A stretch of DNA of 64,000 bases from Clostridia bacterium (GCA_017429695.1 JAFROK010000023.1:1-64000); one strand, 5' to 3'; counted from the stretch's first letter, positions 52,243 to 61,447 are shown. Translations and numbers: made by a program. Notes: generated by a model not told the origin, from the letters alone.

Positions 52243-53516
52243 TCTTCCATCTCCGTCAGCCGCTTCAGGACCTTTTCCGCAATCTCCGCGGCAATCTCCT
52301 CCCGGCTCTTCGCCGCATCCACCACTGCAAACCGCTCCGGATTCCGGGCGATCAGCTGATGATAACCGTCCTCTACCCGGGCATGGAAGCTTTCCGCCTC
52401 CAGCTCCAGCCGGTCCGGTTCGCTGGCCGCACAGCGCCTTGCCATGGCCACCCGGTGGTCAATATCCAGATAAACCGTCATGTCCGGCAGCGTTCCGTCC
52501 ACCGCCGGTTCGTTGATGGCCAATACCTCGTCAATTCCGAGCTGCCTGCCGCCGCCCTGGTAAGCCACGGATGAATCCAGGAACCGGTCACACAACACCA
52601 GCTTTCCCGCCGCCACAGCCGGGCGGATTTTCTCCCGCACATGCTGTGCCCGGGACGCCGCGTAGAGCAGCGCTTCCGTTTCGTCCGCCATGGCTTTGTT
52701 TTCAGGATCCAGCAGGATTTCCCGGATCTTTTCCCCGATAGGTGTCCCGCCGGGCTCCCGGGTATGCACCACTTCAAATCCCCACCGGTCCAGCGTATCC
52801 GACAGGCGCTCCAGCTGCGTTCCCTTGCCGCTGCCATCCGGGCCTTCCATGGACAGGAAAGCGCCGCGGATCTCCCGAACCTCCGGGCACAGGATTTCCG
52901 CAATCTCCCGGGGCGTATGCGCAATGCGCTCCGCGCCGGAAGACACCAGTTCCTCCTCGCTGCCGTAGCCGTAGGTAACGCCCAGCGTATGCACGCCGGC
53001 CTTCACGCCGCCTTCCATGTCGAATTTCCGGTCGCCGACCATCCATACTTCTTCCGCGCCGTCCGGCAGCGCCTCGCGGATCAGGTGCTCCTTCTCCGCC
53101 CGGTTATCCGTCGCGCTGACCACGGATTCCATCCATTTCATCAGGCCGAAATGTTCCAGGATCCGTTTTGTGGGGCCGATCGGCTTGCCGGTCACGACGC
53201 CCGTATGGGCGCCGGCCTTCCGCAATGCCCGCAGCATATACCGTACGCCGGGATACACCCGGTTTTCAAACAGGCCCACGGTGTTATACCGTTCCCGGTA
53301 GATCGTCACCGCCCGCTCTGCTTTCTCCGGGCTTAATCCCATGTATTCCTGAAAGGACCATGCCAGCGGCGGGCCGATAAATTTCCGGAGCGTTTCCATT
53401 TCCAGCCGGGGCAAGCCCATTTTTTCCGCTGCGTACATGGCGCAGTTGGTGATGCCCTCTTCGGATTGCGTCAGCGTTCCGTCCAGGTCAAACAGGATCC
53501 ATGTGTTCGGTTTCAT
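52239..53516 (-). CDS. tmk: Fusion of HAD phosphatase and thymidylate kinase
   Basis: A 425-residue two-domain protein. Residues 1-215 are a HAD hydrolase of the phosphoglycolate phosphatase type: nucleophile Asp10 in [15 protein letters not shown], and the [11 protein letters not shown] acidic motif. Residues 217-425 are a complete dTMP kinase: P-loop [12 protein letters not shown] near 222, [13 protein letters not shown], and [15 protein letters not shown]. The frame is continuous, with no ribosome site or start codon of quality at the junction. Tmk makes dTDP for DNA synthesis; a HAD fused to it could clean nucleotide pools. I do not know this fusion as common. Confidence 0.9.
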   Translation of the reverse strand: MKPNTWILFDLDGTLTQSEEGITNCAMYAAEKMGLPRLEMETLRKFIGPPLAWSFQEYMGLSPEKAERAVTIYRERYNTVGLFENRVYPGVRYMLRALRKAGAHTGVVTGKPIGPTKRILEHFGLMKWMESVVSATDNRAEKEHLIREALPDGAEEVWMVGDRKFDMEGGVKAGVHTLGVTYGYGSEEELVSSGAERIAHTPREIAEILCPEVREIRGAFLSMEGPDGSGKGTQLERLSDTLDRWGFEVVHTREPGGTPIGEKIREILLDPENKAMADETEALLYAASRAQHVREKIRPAVAAGKLVLCDRFLDSSVAYQGGGRQLGIDEVLAINEPAVDGTLPDMTVYLDIDHRVAMARRCAASEPDRLELEAESFHARVEDGYHQLIARNPERFAVVDAAKSREEIAAEIAEKVLKRLTEMED

Positions 53517-53519
53517 ACA

Positions 53520-54782
53520 TTAGCCCTCTACGCGGATCACATTTTCCACCTGGCAGATCTCGGGATTCAGCGATTTGACCACCCGCTGCACGGCCTTTTC
53601 CGGCGCAATGTGGGTGATCACGATCAGCGTGGCTTTCCCGCCCGGTTCCGCGCCTTTCTGCAGCATGGCAGAAACAGAGATTCCCTCGCCGGCCAGCAGG
53701 CCCGTTACCTCCGCCAGCACGCCAGGCGCGTCCTTGGCTTTCATACGGATGAAATACTTGCTCTGCCAGTCGTCCGCCACAGGCAGCGGATCCTCCCGAA
53801 GGTAGGGCATGGGATGCATCGCGTTCTGGGCCGCCTGGATAATATCACCCACGATGGCGCTGGCTGTCGGAGCGTCACCGGCGCCCCGGCCTTCCAGCAT
53901 CATATCCTTAAAGGAATGGCCGTACAGATATACCGCATTCAGGGAGCCGTCCACCCGGGCCAGCGGATGATCCGCCGGCAGAAATGCCGGATGCACCCGG
54001 GCCTCGATGGCTTTCCCGTTGTCCTTGCCGATCGCCAGCAGCTTCAGCACATAGCCCATTTCCCGGCCGAAGGCGATATCCTCTGCGCTCACATTGGTAA
54101 TGCCTTCCCGATAAACATTTTCTACAAACACTCGGCTGTGGAACGCCAGGGAGCCCAGGATGCTCAGCTTGTACGCCGCGTCATAGCCTTCCACGTCCGC
54201 CGTGGGGTTCGGTTCCGCCAGGCCCAGCCGCTGTGCGTCCTTCAGTACATCCTCATACTCCGCACCTTCCGAGGCCATCCGGGTCAGGATGTAGTTGGTT
54301 GTGCCGTTCACAATGCCCATGATCTGCTCGATATGGTTGGCAATCAGCGGACTCTGGATCGCGTTGATGATCGGAATTGCGCCACCGACACTGGCTTCGT
54401 AGTACAATCCGGCGCCGGTCTGCTGTGCCATCGCCCGCAGCTCGTCAAAGTGCAGGGAAAGCGCCATCTTGTTGGCTGTAATGACCGTCTTTCCGGTTTC
54501 CAGGGCGCGCAGCATCATGGACGCCGCCGGCTGTTCGCCGCCCAGGAATTCGCAGACGATCCGGATTTCGGAATCTTCCAGGATATCGTTGCGGTCCGTG
54601 GTCAGCACCTCATCCGGCACTTCCTTGCCACCGTGGATCTTCTTATCCAGCACCAGCGCCTTTTTCACCCGGAGCTTCAGCCCGGTCCGCTTTTCGATTT
54701 CCGCGCCGAATTCCCGGATCAGATCCCATACGCCTCCGCCGATATTGCCCAGTCCCAGCAGTCCCAGTACAACCTCTTTCAT
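53520..54782 (-). CDS. hom: Homoserine dehydrogenase
   Basis: A 420-residue enzyme reducing aspartate semialdehyde to homoserine for threonine and methionine. The NADP motif GLGNIGGG, TANKMALS, the EASVGGAIPII catalytic block and NGTTNYILTRM are diagnostic. A C-terminal ACT domain (last 85 residues) suggests feedback by threonine. It overlaps coaX by four bases and is followed by the HAD-Tmk gene at three bases. No thrB or thrC is nearby. Confidence 0.96.
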   Translation of the reverse strand: MKEVVLGLLGLGNIGGGVWDLIREFGAEIEKRTGLKLRVKKALVLDKKIHGGKEVPDEVLTTDRNDILEDSEIRIVCEFLGGEQPAASMMLRALETGKTVITANKMALSLHFDELRAMAQQTGAGLYYEASVGGAIPIINAIQSPLIANHIEQIMGIVNGTTNYILTRMASEGAEYEDVLKDAQRLGLAEPNPTADVEGYDAAYKLSILGSLAFHSRVFVENVYREGITNVSAEDIAFGREMGYVLKLLAIGKDNGKAIEARVHPAFLPADHPLARVDGSLNAVYLYGHSFKDMMLEGRGAGDAPTASAIVGDIIQAAQNAMHPMPYLREDPLPVADDWQSKYFIRMKAKDAPGVLAEVTGLLAGEGISVSAMLQKGAEPGGKATLIVITHIAPEKAVQRVVKSLNPEICQVENVIRVEG

Positions 54783-55558
54783 ACGCCCTTTTCCTCCCGA
54801 TTCCGTTCATAGATAATCCGCAGGCCCTTCAGGGTCAGCAGCCCGTCCAGCTTGTCAATGGCCTTGCTTTCCTCGGCAATCATCAGCGCCATGCCGCCGG
54901 TGGCCACCACATACGCCTCTTTGCCCAGTTCCTGCTTGATCTTCCGTACAATATTCCGCACCAGGCCGACATAGCCGTAGTACATGCCGCTCTGCAGGTT
55001 GGTCAGGGTTGTCCGGCCGATTACGCTCTCCGGTTTGGTCAGTTCAAACCGTGGCAGCTTGGCCGTTCCGGTTACCAGCGCCTCGCTGCTCAGCTTGATC
55101 CCGGGGCAGATCGTTCCGCCCAGGAAAGCGCCGTTTTCATCCACCACGCCGAAAGTCGTAGCAGTACCGAAATCGATAAAGATGCACGGCCCACCGTATT
55201 CGTCGTATGCCGCCACCGCATTGGCAATCCGGTCGCTGCCCAGCTCCCGGGGGTTTTCATACCGGATATTGATCCCGGTCTTCACACCCGGCGCCACAAA
55301 GAGCGGGGCCTTGCCGAAGTAGTTCTGCAGCATATGGTCGATCGTAAAATTGATCGTCGGCACCACGCTGGATACCACGATTCCCTCCACCACATCCGTG
55401 GAAACGCCCTCATGGTCAAACATGGATACCAGCCGGACGCCGTATTCATCCGACGTGGAGTGGATGTTGGTGGACATGCGCCAGTACTTGTACATCTCTT
55501 TTCCGTCGAACAACGCGGTTTTGATGTTGGTATTCCCAACGTCCATAGTCAGGATCAT
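54779..55558 (-). CDS. coaX: Type III pantothenate kinase
   Basis: A 259-residue ASKHA-fold kinase making phosphopantothenate, the first step of coenzyme A synthesis. DVGNTNIK (phosphate loop), GSDRIAN, DFGTATTF and GGTICPGIK are the family motifs. The upstream neighbour is an ECF S-component gene, which fits uptake of pantothenate followed by its phosphorylation. Confidence 0.95.
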   Translation of the reverse strand: MILTMDVGNTNIKTALFDGKEMYKYWRMSTNIHSTSDEYGVRLVSMFDHEGVSTDVVEGIVVSSVVPTINFTIDHMLQNYFGKAPLFVAPGVKTGINIRYENPRELGSDRIANAVAAYDEYGGPCIFIDFGTATTFGVVDENGAFLGGTICPGIKLSSEALVTGTAKLPRFELTKPESVIGRTTLTNLQSGMYYGYVGLVRNIVRKIKQELGKEAYVVATGGMALMIAEESKAIDKLDGLLTLKGLRIIYERNREEKGV

Positions 55559-55587
55559 CCGTTCCGGCTCCTTTCTTCCGTGTCGCA

Positions 55588-55596
55588 GGGGGGGGG
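55588..55596. repeat. Nine-base G/C homopolymer
   Basis: Nine consecutive Gs on the plus strand between the S-component stop and the coaX ribosome site. It is outside coding sequence. Confidence 0.9.
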
Positions 55597-55598
55597 AG

Positions 55599-56219
55599 TT
55601 ACAGCAGCCTGGCCTTCCGAAGCGCTGTGCCGACCGCTCCGGTGACCACCGCGGCCACGGCCATTTCCACCACCGCGTTGATGCCCACCGAAGCGATGAT
55701 GTATGCGATTACACTGCGCCCGGCCATGGCGTTCTGCAAATATTCGGTATGCCCGAATATCACAACCAGCAGGCTCATGAAAAACAGCGTATTGAAAAAT
55801 GCAGAAGCAAAACCGGTCACCAATCCCTTCACATACAGGGGCGCCGAGGTCCGCTTCATCCCGCGGTACACCAGCGCCGCCAGCACGCCCACCAGCACCC
55901 TGGAAACCACCCGCTGGACAAACATCAGGCACGCAAAGCCGAAGCCTGGGTTCGCCGTCACCAGCGCAACGCCCATTCCGCTGACGCCGCATATCCCGTA
56001 GCACTGCAGGAAACTGATCAGGCCGAAGGCGCCGCCGATGACCACGCCGCCCGGAATTCCCATCGTCATCGCGGCGATCGCCACCGGAATCATGTTGAAC
56101 GTGATGCTCAGGCCGAAAGGCATCGGAATGTTCACAAAGGCGAGTACGACCAAAACCGCCACCAGCAGTCCCAGCAGCGTCATTTTGGAAACATAGGATC
56201 TTCTGACATTTTCAGACAT
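55599..56219 (-). CDS. ECF transporter S-component, probably for pantothenate
   Basis: A 206-residue membrane protein with about six helices. IPMPFGLSITFNMIPVAIAAM and the GGAFGLISFL block give the look of an ECF vitamin S-component of the PanT type. It would pair with the shared EcfAAT module, which is not in the window. Next to coaX, so pantothenate is the likely substrate (context inference). It follows a promoter with a leader of about 105 bases. Confidence 0.8.
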   Translation of the reverse strand: MSENVRRSYVSKMTLLGLLVAVLVVLAFVNIPMPFGLSITFNMIPVAIAAMTMGIPGGVVIGGAFGLISFLQCYGICGVSGMGVALVTANPGFGFACLMFVQRVVSRVLVGVLAALVYRGMKRTSAPLYVKGLVTGFASAFFNTLFFMSLLVVIFGHTEYLQNAMAGRSVIAYIIASVGINAVVEMAVAAVVTGAVGTALRKARLL

Positions 56220-56329
56220 GTTGTCCTCCGTTCGGGTTCCTTCCGGATACCCGTCGAAATATTTATTTCCGCGTTCTTCCTGCGTCAGAGGCTTGTGCTC
56301 TCTGCGCTGAACTTCATGCGGATGCCCCT

Positions 56330-56357
56330 ATTATACCGTTTTTTGCGGGAATGTAAA
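56330..56357 (-). promoter_or_regulatory. Promoter of the S-component-coaX-hom-tmk-mnmA operon
   Basis: Minus strand: -35 TTTACA (56352-56357), 16-base spacer, -10 TATAAT (56330-56335). The transcribed leader 56220-56323 has a small CAGAG/CTCTG hairpin and nothing I can name. Confidence 0.6.
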
Positions 56358-56362
56358 GCAAC

Positions 56363-57199
56363 TTATCCCTTGACTGCACCGGCCGTAACGCCTTCGATAA
56401 TATGTTTCTGGGAGAACAGGTAGAAAACCACCACCGGCACAACGCTCAGCAGGATCAGGGCCATGGTGGCGCCCAGGTCTACCGTGCCGTAGCTGCCCTT
56501 CAGGTACTGGATATGAATCGGAATCGTCCGGTATTCATAAATGTCCAGCACCAGCACCGGCAGCAGGTAGTCGTTCCAGATCCACATGATTTCCAGGATA
56601 CCCACGGAAACCAGCGTCGGCTGCAGCATCGGGAACACCACCGTAAAGAAAGTCCGCACCGGCCCGCATCCGTCAATGGACGCCGCCTCCTCAATCGCCA
56701 GCGGAATACCCTTTACAAACCCGGTAAACATGAACACCGCCAGCCCGGCTCCGAATCCGACATATACGGCCGGAATCGTAAGCGGTGTATTCAGCCGCAG
56801 GCTGTCCGCCGTCCGGGAGAGCGTCAGCATCACCATCTGGAAAGGCACCACCATGGAAAAAACACACAGGTAATAAATCACCCGGCATGCTTTGCTGTCC
56901 ACCCGGGCTATATACCAGGCGGCCATGGATGTGAACAGCAGGATTGCGCCGACGCTCAGCACCGTAACCACGACGCTGTACAGGGCGGATTTCAGGAAGG
57001 GGTAATTGCCGAAGGTCATTCCCTTGATAAAATTGTCAAACCCGGCGCTGCTCTGCGCGTTTGGCAGCGCAAAGGTTTCCGTCTTGACATAGGTATTCAT
57101 CTTGAAGGCGTTCACCGCCACCGCCAGCACCGGCAGGATCCAGATCAGGCAGATAATTCCCAGCACAATCCGCCGGACAACAAATTTTTCCTGCTTCAT
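56363..57199 (-). CDS. Carbohydrate-type ABC transporter permease (MalG-like)
   Basis: A 278-residue six-helix permease. The EAA loop EEAASIDGCGPVRTFFTVVFPML is the contact for the ATPase. It starts four bases inside the preceding permease gene. With that permease and the solute-binding protein it forms a CUT1-type importer; the ATPase subunit is not encoded here and is probably a shared MsmK/UgpC-like protein elsewhere. Substrate likely an oligosaccharide or a sugar phosphate. Confidence 0.92.
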   Translation of the reverse strand: MKQEKFVVRRIVLGIICLIWILPVLAVAVNAFKMNTYVKTETFALPNAQSSAGFDNFIKGMTFGNYPFLKSALYSVVVTVLSVGAILLFTSMAAWYIARVDSKACRVIYYLCVFSMVVPFQMVMLTLSRTADSLRLNTPLTIPAVYVGFGAGLAVFMFTGFVKGIPLAIEEAASIDGCGPVRTFFTVVFPMLQPTLVSVGILEIMWIWNDYLLPVLVLDIYEYRTIPIHIQYLKGSYGTVDLGATMALILLSVVPVVVFYLFSQKHIIEGVTAGAVKG

Positions 57200-58083
57200 T
57201 GCTGCACCTCCTTCCGGCGGGTAGCCACCAGCTGAATCAGGCTGATTCCGGCCACCGTCACAAAGAAGATCACGGCCTTCGCCTGGGCAATGCCCCGGTT
57301 CGAGGGTCCCTGGGAGTAGAATGTGTTGTAGATATTCAACGCCAGCATTTCCGTTGTCCGAACGGTGGTTCCGTCCGCCTGCTGGATAAACGGCTGTCCA
57401 GCCGTCAACGCCAGGTTCTGGTCAAACAGCTTAAAGCCATTGGTCAGCGTCAGGAACAGGCAGATCGTAATCGCCGGCATCATGTTGGGAATAATGATCC
57501 GGAACAGCTTCTGCGACCCGCTGGCGCCGTCGATCTCCGCCGCCTCCATCATATCTGCCGGTATCGCCTGCAGCCCGGCGATGTAGATGATCATCATATA
57601 ACCGACCTGCTGCCACAAAAGCACAATGATCATGCCCCAGAAGCCCAGCTTTGCGTCCAGCAGGATGGAGGTACCGAAGCCGGCCAGGATCCCGTCAAAA
57701 ATCATGGACCACAGGTGACCCAAAACAATGCCGCCGATCAGGTTCGGCATGAAAAACACCGCCCGGTACAGATTCCGCCCCCGGAACTTACGGTTCAGAG
57801 CAAGGGCAGCTGCAAAGGCAGGAATGTTGATCAGGATCACACTCACCACCGCAAACACCGCTGTAAAGCCGAAGGCGCTCCGGAACGACGGATCCGAAAA
57901 AGCCGCCGCGTAATTGCCTCCCCCGATCCATTCCGCGTCCCGCACCAGCAGGAACCGGCAGAACGAAAGGTATGTCCCATGCAGGAATGGCCATACAAAG
58001 CCGATTCCGAAACACACCAACATCGGCCCGAGGAACAGCCAGGCCCATTTTCGCATGGGCTTTGTGAGTATCGTCGGTTTCAC
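57196..58083 (-). CDS. Carbohydrate-type ABC transporter permease (MalF/UgpA-like)
   Basis: A 295-residue permease with six helices and the EAA loop MEAAEIDGASGSQKLFRIIIPNM. The start is GTG 58083 with AAGGAG upstream. Partner of the MalG-like permease (four-base overlap). The membrane halves together form the pore of the importer. Confidence 0.92.
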   Translation of the reverse strand: MKPTILTKPMRKWAWLFLGPMLVCFGIGFVWPFLHGTYLSFCRFLLVRDAEWIGGGNYAAAFSDPSFRSAFGFTAVFAVVSVILINIPAFAAALALNRKFRGRNLYRAVFFMPNLIGGIVLGHLWSMIFDGILAGFGTSILLDAKLGFWGMIIVLLWQQVGYMMIIYIAGLQAIPADMMEAAEIDGASGSQKLFRIIIPNMMPAITICLFLTLTNGFKLFDQNLALTAGQPFIQQADGTTVRTTEMLALNIYNTFYSQGPSNRGIAQAKAVIFFVTVAGISLIQLVATRRKEVQQ

Positions 58084-58104
58084 CTGTCCATTCTCCTTTC
58101 CCGT

Positions 58105-59418
58105 TTACGGCCGCGTTGCCGCGTACTGGTTCGCCCATCCGTCCACGAAGGCTGAGCGGAACGCCTCCCAGTTCTCATCCGTCTGTTCTGCGCAGTACCG
58201 GTTCAGTGCGGATACCAGCCCGGCGCGATACTGGTCGGTGTTCGGCTGGAAATTCGTCGCCCAGTCCATCACATAGCACCCCCGGGCAGTATACTCCTCC
58301 GCGTTCTTCAGGAAGCCGTTTTCCGAAGGCGCCGCCTGCCGGAAGGGCATCACACCCACTTCCCGCACCATCTCCGCGGATGCTTCCGGATCGGTGACCA
58401 GCCACATCATAAAGTCCATGGTTGCCTGCCGGTCCGCCTCGCTGACGCTGGCGTTGACGGCCCAGTAATTGGACGTGCCGCAGTTCAGGCCGGCGTTTTC
58501 CTCCCCTGCCATCCCGCAGTAATACGGAATCATCATCGCTCCGGGAATGGCCTTTGAAATCGTATCGTATTCCCATGAGCCGTTGATGAAAAAAGCCGCT
58601 TTTCCGGAAACGAATTCCTCCCGGGCATCGTGGCCGCCGGTAGCGAGGGTGTTCGGCGCCACAAGGGAATTGTTAATACACAGATCAAACAGGTTCCGGT
58701 AATAATCCAGGTACGCCCCGGTAATGGCCGGGGGACACTCCGTCCAGATCTTTCCGGCTTCCCGTTCCTCATATACATATTCCAGGTTCACCAGGTGACC
58801 GGTAAAACGCCAGGAGGAACTGCCGTCCATGTCGGAGGAGGTGAAGGCGTCAAACCCCAGCTCGCCGGTGCGGCGATGGATATCCTCCGCCACAGCTTTC
58901 AGTCCGTCAAAGTTCCGGATCTCTTCCATGCTGTGGCCAGCCGCTTCCACCAGCGCCGGATTCACAATGATCCCGTAGCATTCATAGCAGTATCCGACAG
59001 CCGCCAGCCTACCCGCATCGTCATACAGGTTGTATGCGTCCGTACTCAGCTCCCCGGCAATCGGGGTGTCCCTCAGGTCCATGGCATATTTCTGCCATGT
59101 CTGAACGTCCGAAGCATTGCTCAGCACAAACAGCGTCGGCGGCGCGCTTTTATCCATCTCCGCGATCAGTGTCTGGGCATATGTGCCGGACGCGGCGGTA
59201 ATTACCCGTACCTCTGTACCGGTTTTCTCCCGGTATTCCCGGGCCAGTTTCTGCAGCGTCGGATCAATCTCCGGCTTATAGTTCAGCCAGTACACCCGGC
59301 CCTTCTCCCTGCCGCTGCCGCAGGAGGACAGTCCGGCCGCCAGCAGCACCAGCAGGCAAGCGAGCAGTATCCGCCGGATGGTTCTTTTCCGATTCGCTCC
59401 CATTCTTTTCTCTTTCAT
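58105..59418 (-). CDS. Extracellular solute-binding lipoprotein of a sugar ABC transporter
   Basis: A 437-residue cluster-B binding protein with a lipobox (LAAGLSSC). The fold is shown by INGSWEYDTI, NYWAVNASVSEADRQATMDF and MMWLVTDPEA. It captures the substrate outside the cell for the two permeases encoded downstream. ATG 59418 overlaps the histidine kinase stop as ATGA, linking production of sensor and transporter. Confidence 0.92.
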   Translation of the reverse strand: MKEKRMGANRKRTIRRILLACLLVLLAAGLSSCGSGREKGRVYWLNYKPEIDPTLQKLAREYREKTGTEVRVITAASGTYAQTLIAEMDKSAPPTLFVLSNASDVQTWQKYAMDLRDTPIAGELSTDAYNLYDDAGRLAAVGYCYECYGIIVNPALVEAAGHSMEEIRNFDGLKAVAEDIHRRTGELGFDAFTSSDMDGSSSWRFTGHLVNLEYVYEEREAGKIWTECPPAITGAYLDYYRNLFDLCINNSLVAPNTLATGGHDAREEFVSGKAAFFINGSWEYDTISKAIPGAMMIPYYCGMAGEENAGLNCGTSNYWAVNASVSEADRQATMDFMMWLVTDPEASAEMVREVGVMPFRQAAPSENGFLKNAEEYTARGCYVMDWATNFQPNTDQYRAGLVSALNRYCAEQTDENWEAFRSAFVDGWANQYAATRP

Positions 59419-60719
59419 TCCGCAATATCCTTTCCTCCCGGTGCTGACGGCCTGTCCGGAATCACAATCGTCACAGCCGTTCCGCCGCCATCCCGCCCGG
59501 AAATGACCAGTTCCCCGCCGCACATCATCTTCAGCCTTTCCCGTATATTGGCCAGTGCGATGTGCGGCTCGTTGTCATTGGCCGGCTCATAGCCCGGTCC
59601 GGTATCCGTCACAATAATCTCGCTCCCGCAGTCCGTCTTCCGGGTATGCACCGTAATATGCAGCGGGTCCGCTTCCGGATCCACGCCATGCTTGACCGCG
59701 TTTTCCACCACCGGCTGGAGCGTCAGCGGCGGAAGGCGGAAGGCGGTATGCGGCGTATCGAATTCGACATACAGTTTTCCTTCAAACCGGACCTGTTCCA
59801 CCGCCAGATACGCCCGGGTATGCTCCATTTCCTCCGAAAAGGAAATCGTTTCTTCCCTGGCCATCGCCGTAAAATTCTTCCGCAGGTAGGTCGTAAAGTC
59901 CAGGATCACCTGCTGTGCCCTGTCCGGATCCTGTTTGCACAGGTAGTAGATACTCATCATCGTATTGTAGATAAAGTGCGGCCGCATCTGCAGCAGCATG
60001 ACATTGTTCCGCTGCCGGATACTCTCCTCCTGCTGCCGGATATACCGGTCTGTCTGGTCCCGCAGCACAAACAGGAACATCAGCATCGCCCCTACGGAGG
60101 TACCGATTACGATCATCAGCAGTCCATAGCTCATTGCCTGGACCAGCATACACCCGAGCGGAATCAGCAGGTAGCACATAAACGCTTTACGCTGTTTGGC
60201 ACTCAGCTGATCCCGGCCGCGGACAAACACCGCCAGGTTGACCGCCATCAGGATGATCGGCGGAACCAGCAGCACCGGATACAGGTCTCCCCGCTGATAA
60301 ACGTTGTCCGCCGTCACCGTATAAATCTCTGTGGTAAATTGCGTCACCACCAGCAGCGCAAAGTAAACGATCCAGATAGCCACAACAATATATATCACCG
60401 GCTGCCTTCTCCGCCCTTTCCCGATGCAGTACAGAAGATACAGGGTCAGCAGCGGCAACAGCAATGACGAGAAAAGGGATTCCAGGAAAATGCCGGCCAG
60501 GGACAGTCCGCGGAAGGCCGGGCCCAGCAACTCAATGGATATCTGGGAAGCCAGGTCAGAAACAATATAGGCAATGATCATGGAGAAAAACGCGATAAAG
60601 AAACGCCGGGTCCTGCGGTCCATGAAGGTAATGGACCGGCTCAGCACCAGGCCCATCACCGCCACCAGCAGTCCGCCCACCGCAAAAGCAAAATTGATCA
60701 GGTCAATCCAGTTTGTCAT
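59415..60719 (-). CDS. YesM/LytS-type sensor histidine kinase
   Basis: A 434-residue membrane kinase. Six or seven hydrophobic helices (to about 215) form the sensor. Then comes the His_kinase block RPHFIYNTMMSIYYL with the phospho-accepting histidine near 246, and an HATPase domain (QPVVENAVKHGV, VTDTGPGYEP). It overlaps the regulator gene by four bases (ATGA). The sensor lacks the dCACHE domain of typical YesM; it looks more like a 7TM type. Its likely target is the XRE-receiver protein encoded just upstream. Confidence 0.9.
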   Translation of the reverse strand: MTNWIDLINFAFAVGGLLVAVMGLVLSRSITFMDRRTRRFFIAFFSMIIAYIVSDLASQISIELLGPAFRGLSLAGIFLESLFSSLLLPLLTLYLLYCIGKGRRRQPVIYIVVAIWIVYFALLVVTQFTTEIYTVTADNVYQRGDLYPVLLVPPIILMAVNLAVFVRGRDQLSAKQRKAFMCYLLIPLGCMLVQAMSYGLLMIVIGTSVGAMLMFLFVLRDQTDRYIRQQEESIRQRNNVMLLQMRPHFIYNTMMSIYYLCKQDPDRAQQVILDFTTYLRKNFTAMAREETISFSEEMEHTRAYLAVEQVRFEGKLYVEFDTPHTAFRLPPLTLQPVVENAVKHGVDPEADPLHITVHTRKTDCGSEIIVTDTGPGYEPANDNEPHIALANIRERLKMMCGGELVISGRDGGGTAVTIVIPDRPSAPGGKDIAE

Positions 60720-61312
60720 ATGCCGTTCATTCCCCTCAGCGGATATCTCAGCCTCTGAACCTGCTTCCGCACGGCGTCCGAAGTGATCGGTTTCAGCAGG
60801 AACCCGCATGCGCCTGTATTCCAGGCTTCAAAGGAGTACTCCAGATAGGCGGTCAGGAATACGACGTTCGTCCGGGGATTGATCCGCTGAAGCGCCTCAC
60901 ACAGCTCCAGTCCGCTGATTTTCCCCATTTCCACATCCAGGAACGCCAGCGATACTGGGTTTGCCTCCGCGTATTCCAGCGCTTCCGACGGTTTGGTAAA
61001 CCCGGTCACAGAAGCCTCGGGAAAGACTTCCTCCAGGATGGGCAGCCCGCCGGCCAGGATGATCCGTTCATCATCCACCATGATGATTCGTGGATATTCC
61101 GAATCCGACGTCCCGACCACCAGCAGCGCCCCGGCCTCCACACCGAACAGGTGGCACAGCCTTGCGATGACCGTGGCATCCGGCATCCGGCTCCCGTTTT
61201 CCCATCTTGCCACTGTTGAACGGGTCACAAACATCTGCTCCGCCAGCTGCAGCTGGGAAAGATTCCTTTCTGTCCGCAGCTGCCGCAGCTTCTCTCCGAA
61301 TGCTAAATCCAT
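60716..61312 (-). CDS. XRE-receiver fusion regulator
   Basis: A 198-residue regulator with the domains in unusual order. Residues 5-62 are a lambda-repressor/XRE helix-turn-helix (LSQLQLAEQMFVTRSTVARWENG). Residues 74-195 are a response-regulator receiver with Asp80/81, phospho-acceptor Asp126 (FLDVEMG), Thr154 and Lys174. Typical partners of YesM kinases are receiver-AraC proteins, with the DNA-binding domain last. It heads the operon of kinase and sugar transporter. Confidence 0.88.
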   Translation of the reverse strand: MDLAFGEKLRQLRTERNLSQLQLAEQMFVTRSTVARWENGSRMPDATVIARLCHLFGVEAGALLVVGTSDSEYPRIIMVDDERIILAGGLPILEEVFPEASVTGFTKPSEALEYAEANPVSLAFLDVEMGKISGLELCEALQRINPRTNVVFLTAYLEYSFEAWNTGACGFLLKPITSDAVRKQVQRLRYPLRGMNGI

Positions 61313-61347
61313 GGCGCGATCCTCTCCTGCCTCCGTTCTTAAACTGT

Positions 61348-61376
61348 ATCATAATGGATTGCGCTTTGTGACGCAA
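61348..61376 (-). promoter_or_regulatory. Promoter of the XRE-receiver/kinase/transporter operon
   Basis: Minus strand: -35 TTGCGT (61371-61376), 17-base spacer, -10 TATGAT (61348-61353). Inverted repeats overlap the -35. Confidence 0.65.
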
Positions 61377-61391
61377 GTATTATCGCAATCC
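61356..61391. promoter_or_regulatory. Inverted-repeat operator candidate in the divergent promoter region
   Basis: GGATTGCG (61356-61363) and its exact reverse complement CGCAATCC (61384-61391), with a third half-site CGCAA at 61372-61376. Placed over the operon promoter and upstream of the diguanylate cyclase promoter. Confidence 0.5.
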
Positions 61392-61418
61392 GGACGGTGT
61401 GACTTTCCGGAACACCGG

Positions 61419-61447
61419 TTGAAATCAGCGCCCCGGTTGTTTATGAT
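61419..61447 (+). promoter_or_regulatory. Promoter of the diguanylate cyclase gene
   Basis: -35 TTGAAA (61419-61424), 17-base spacer, -10 TATGAT (61442-61447); leader about 40 bases. Confidence 0.6.
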
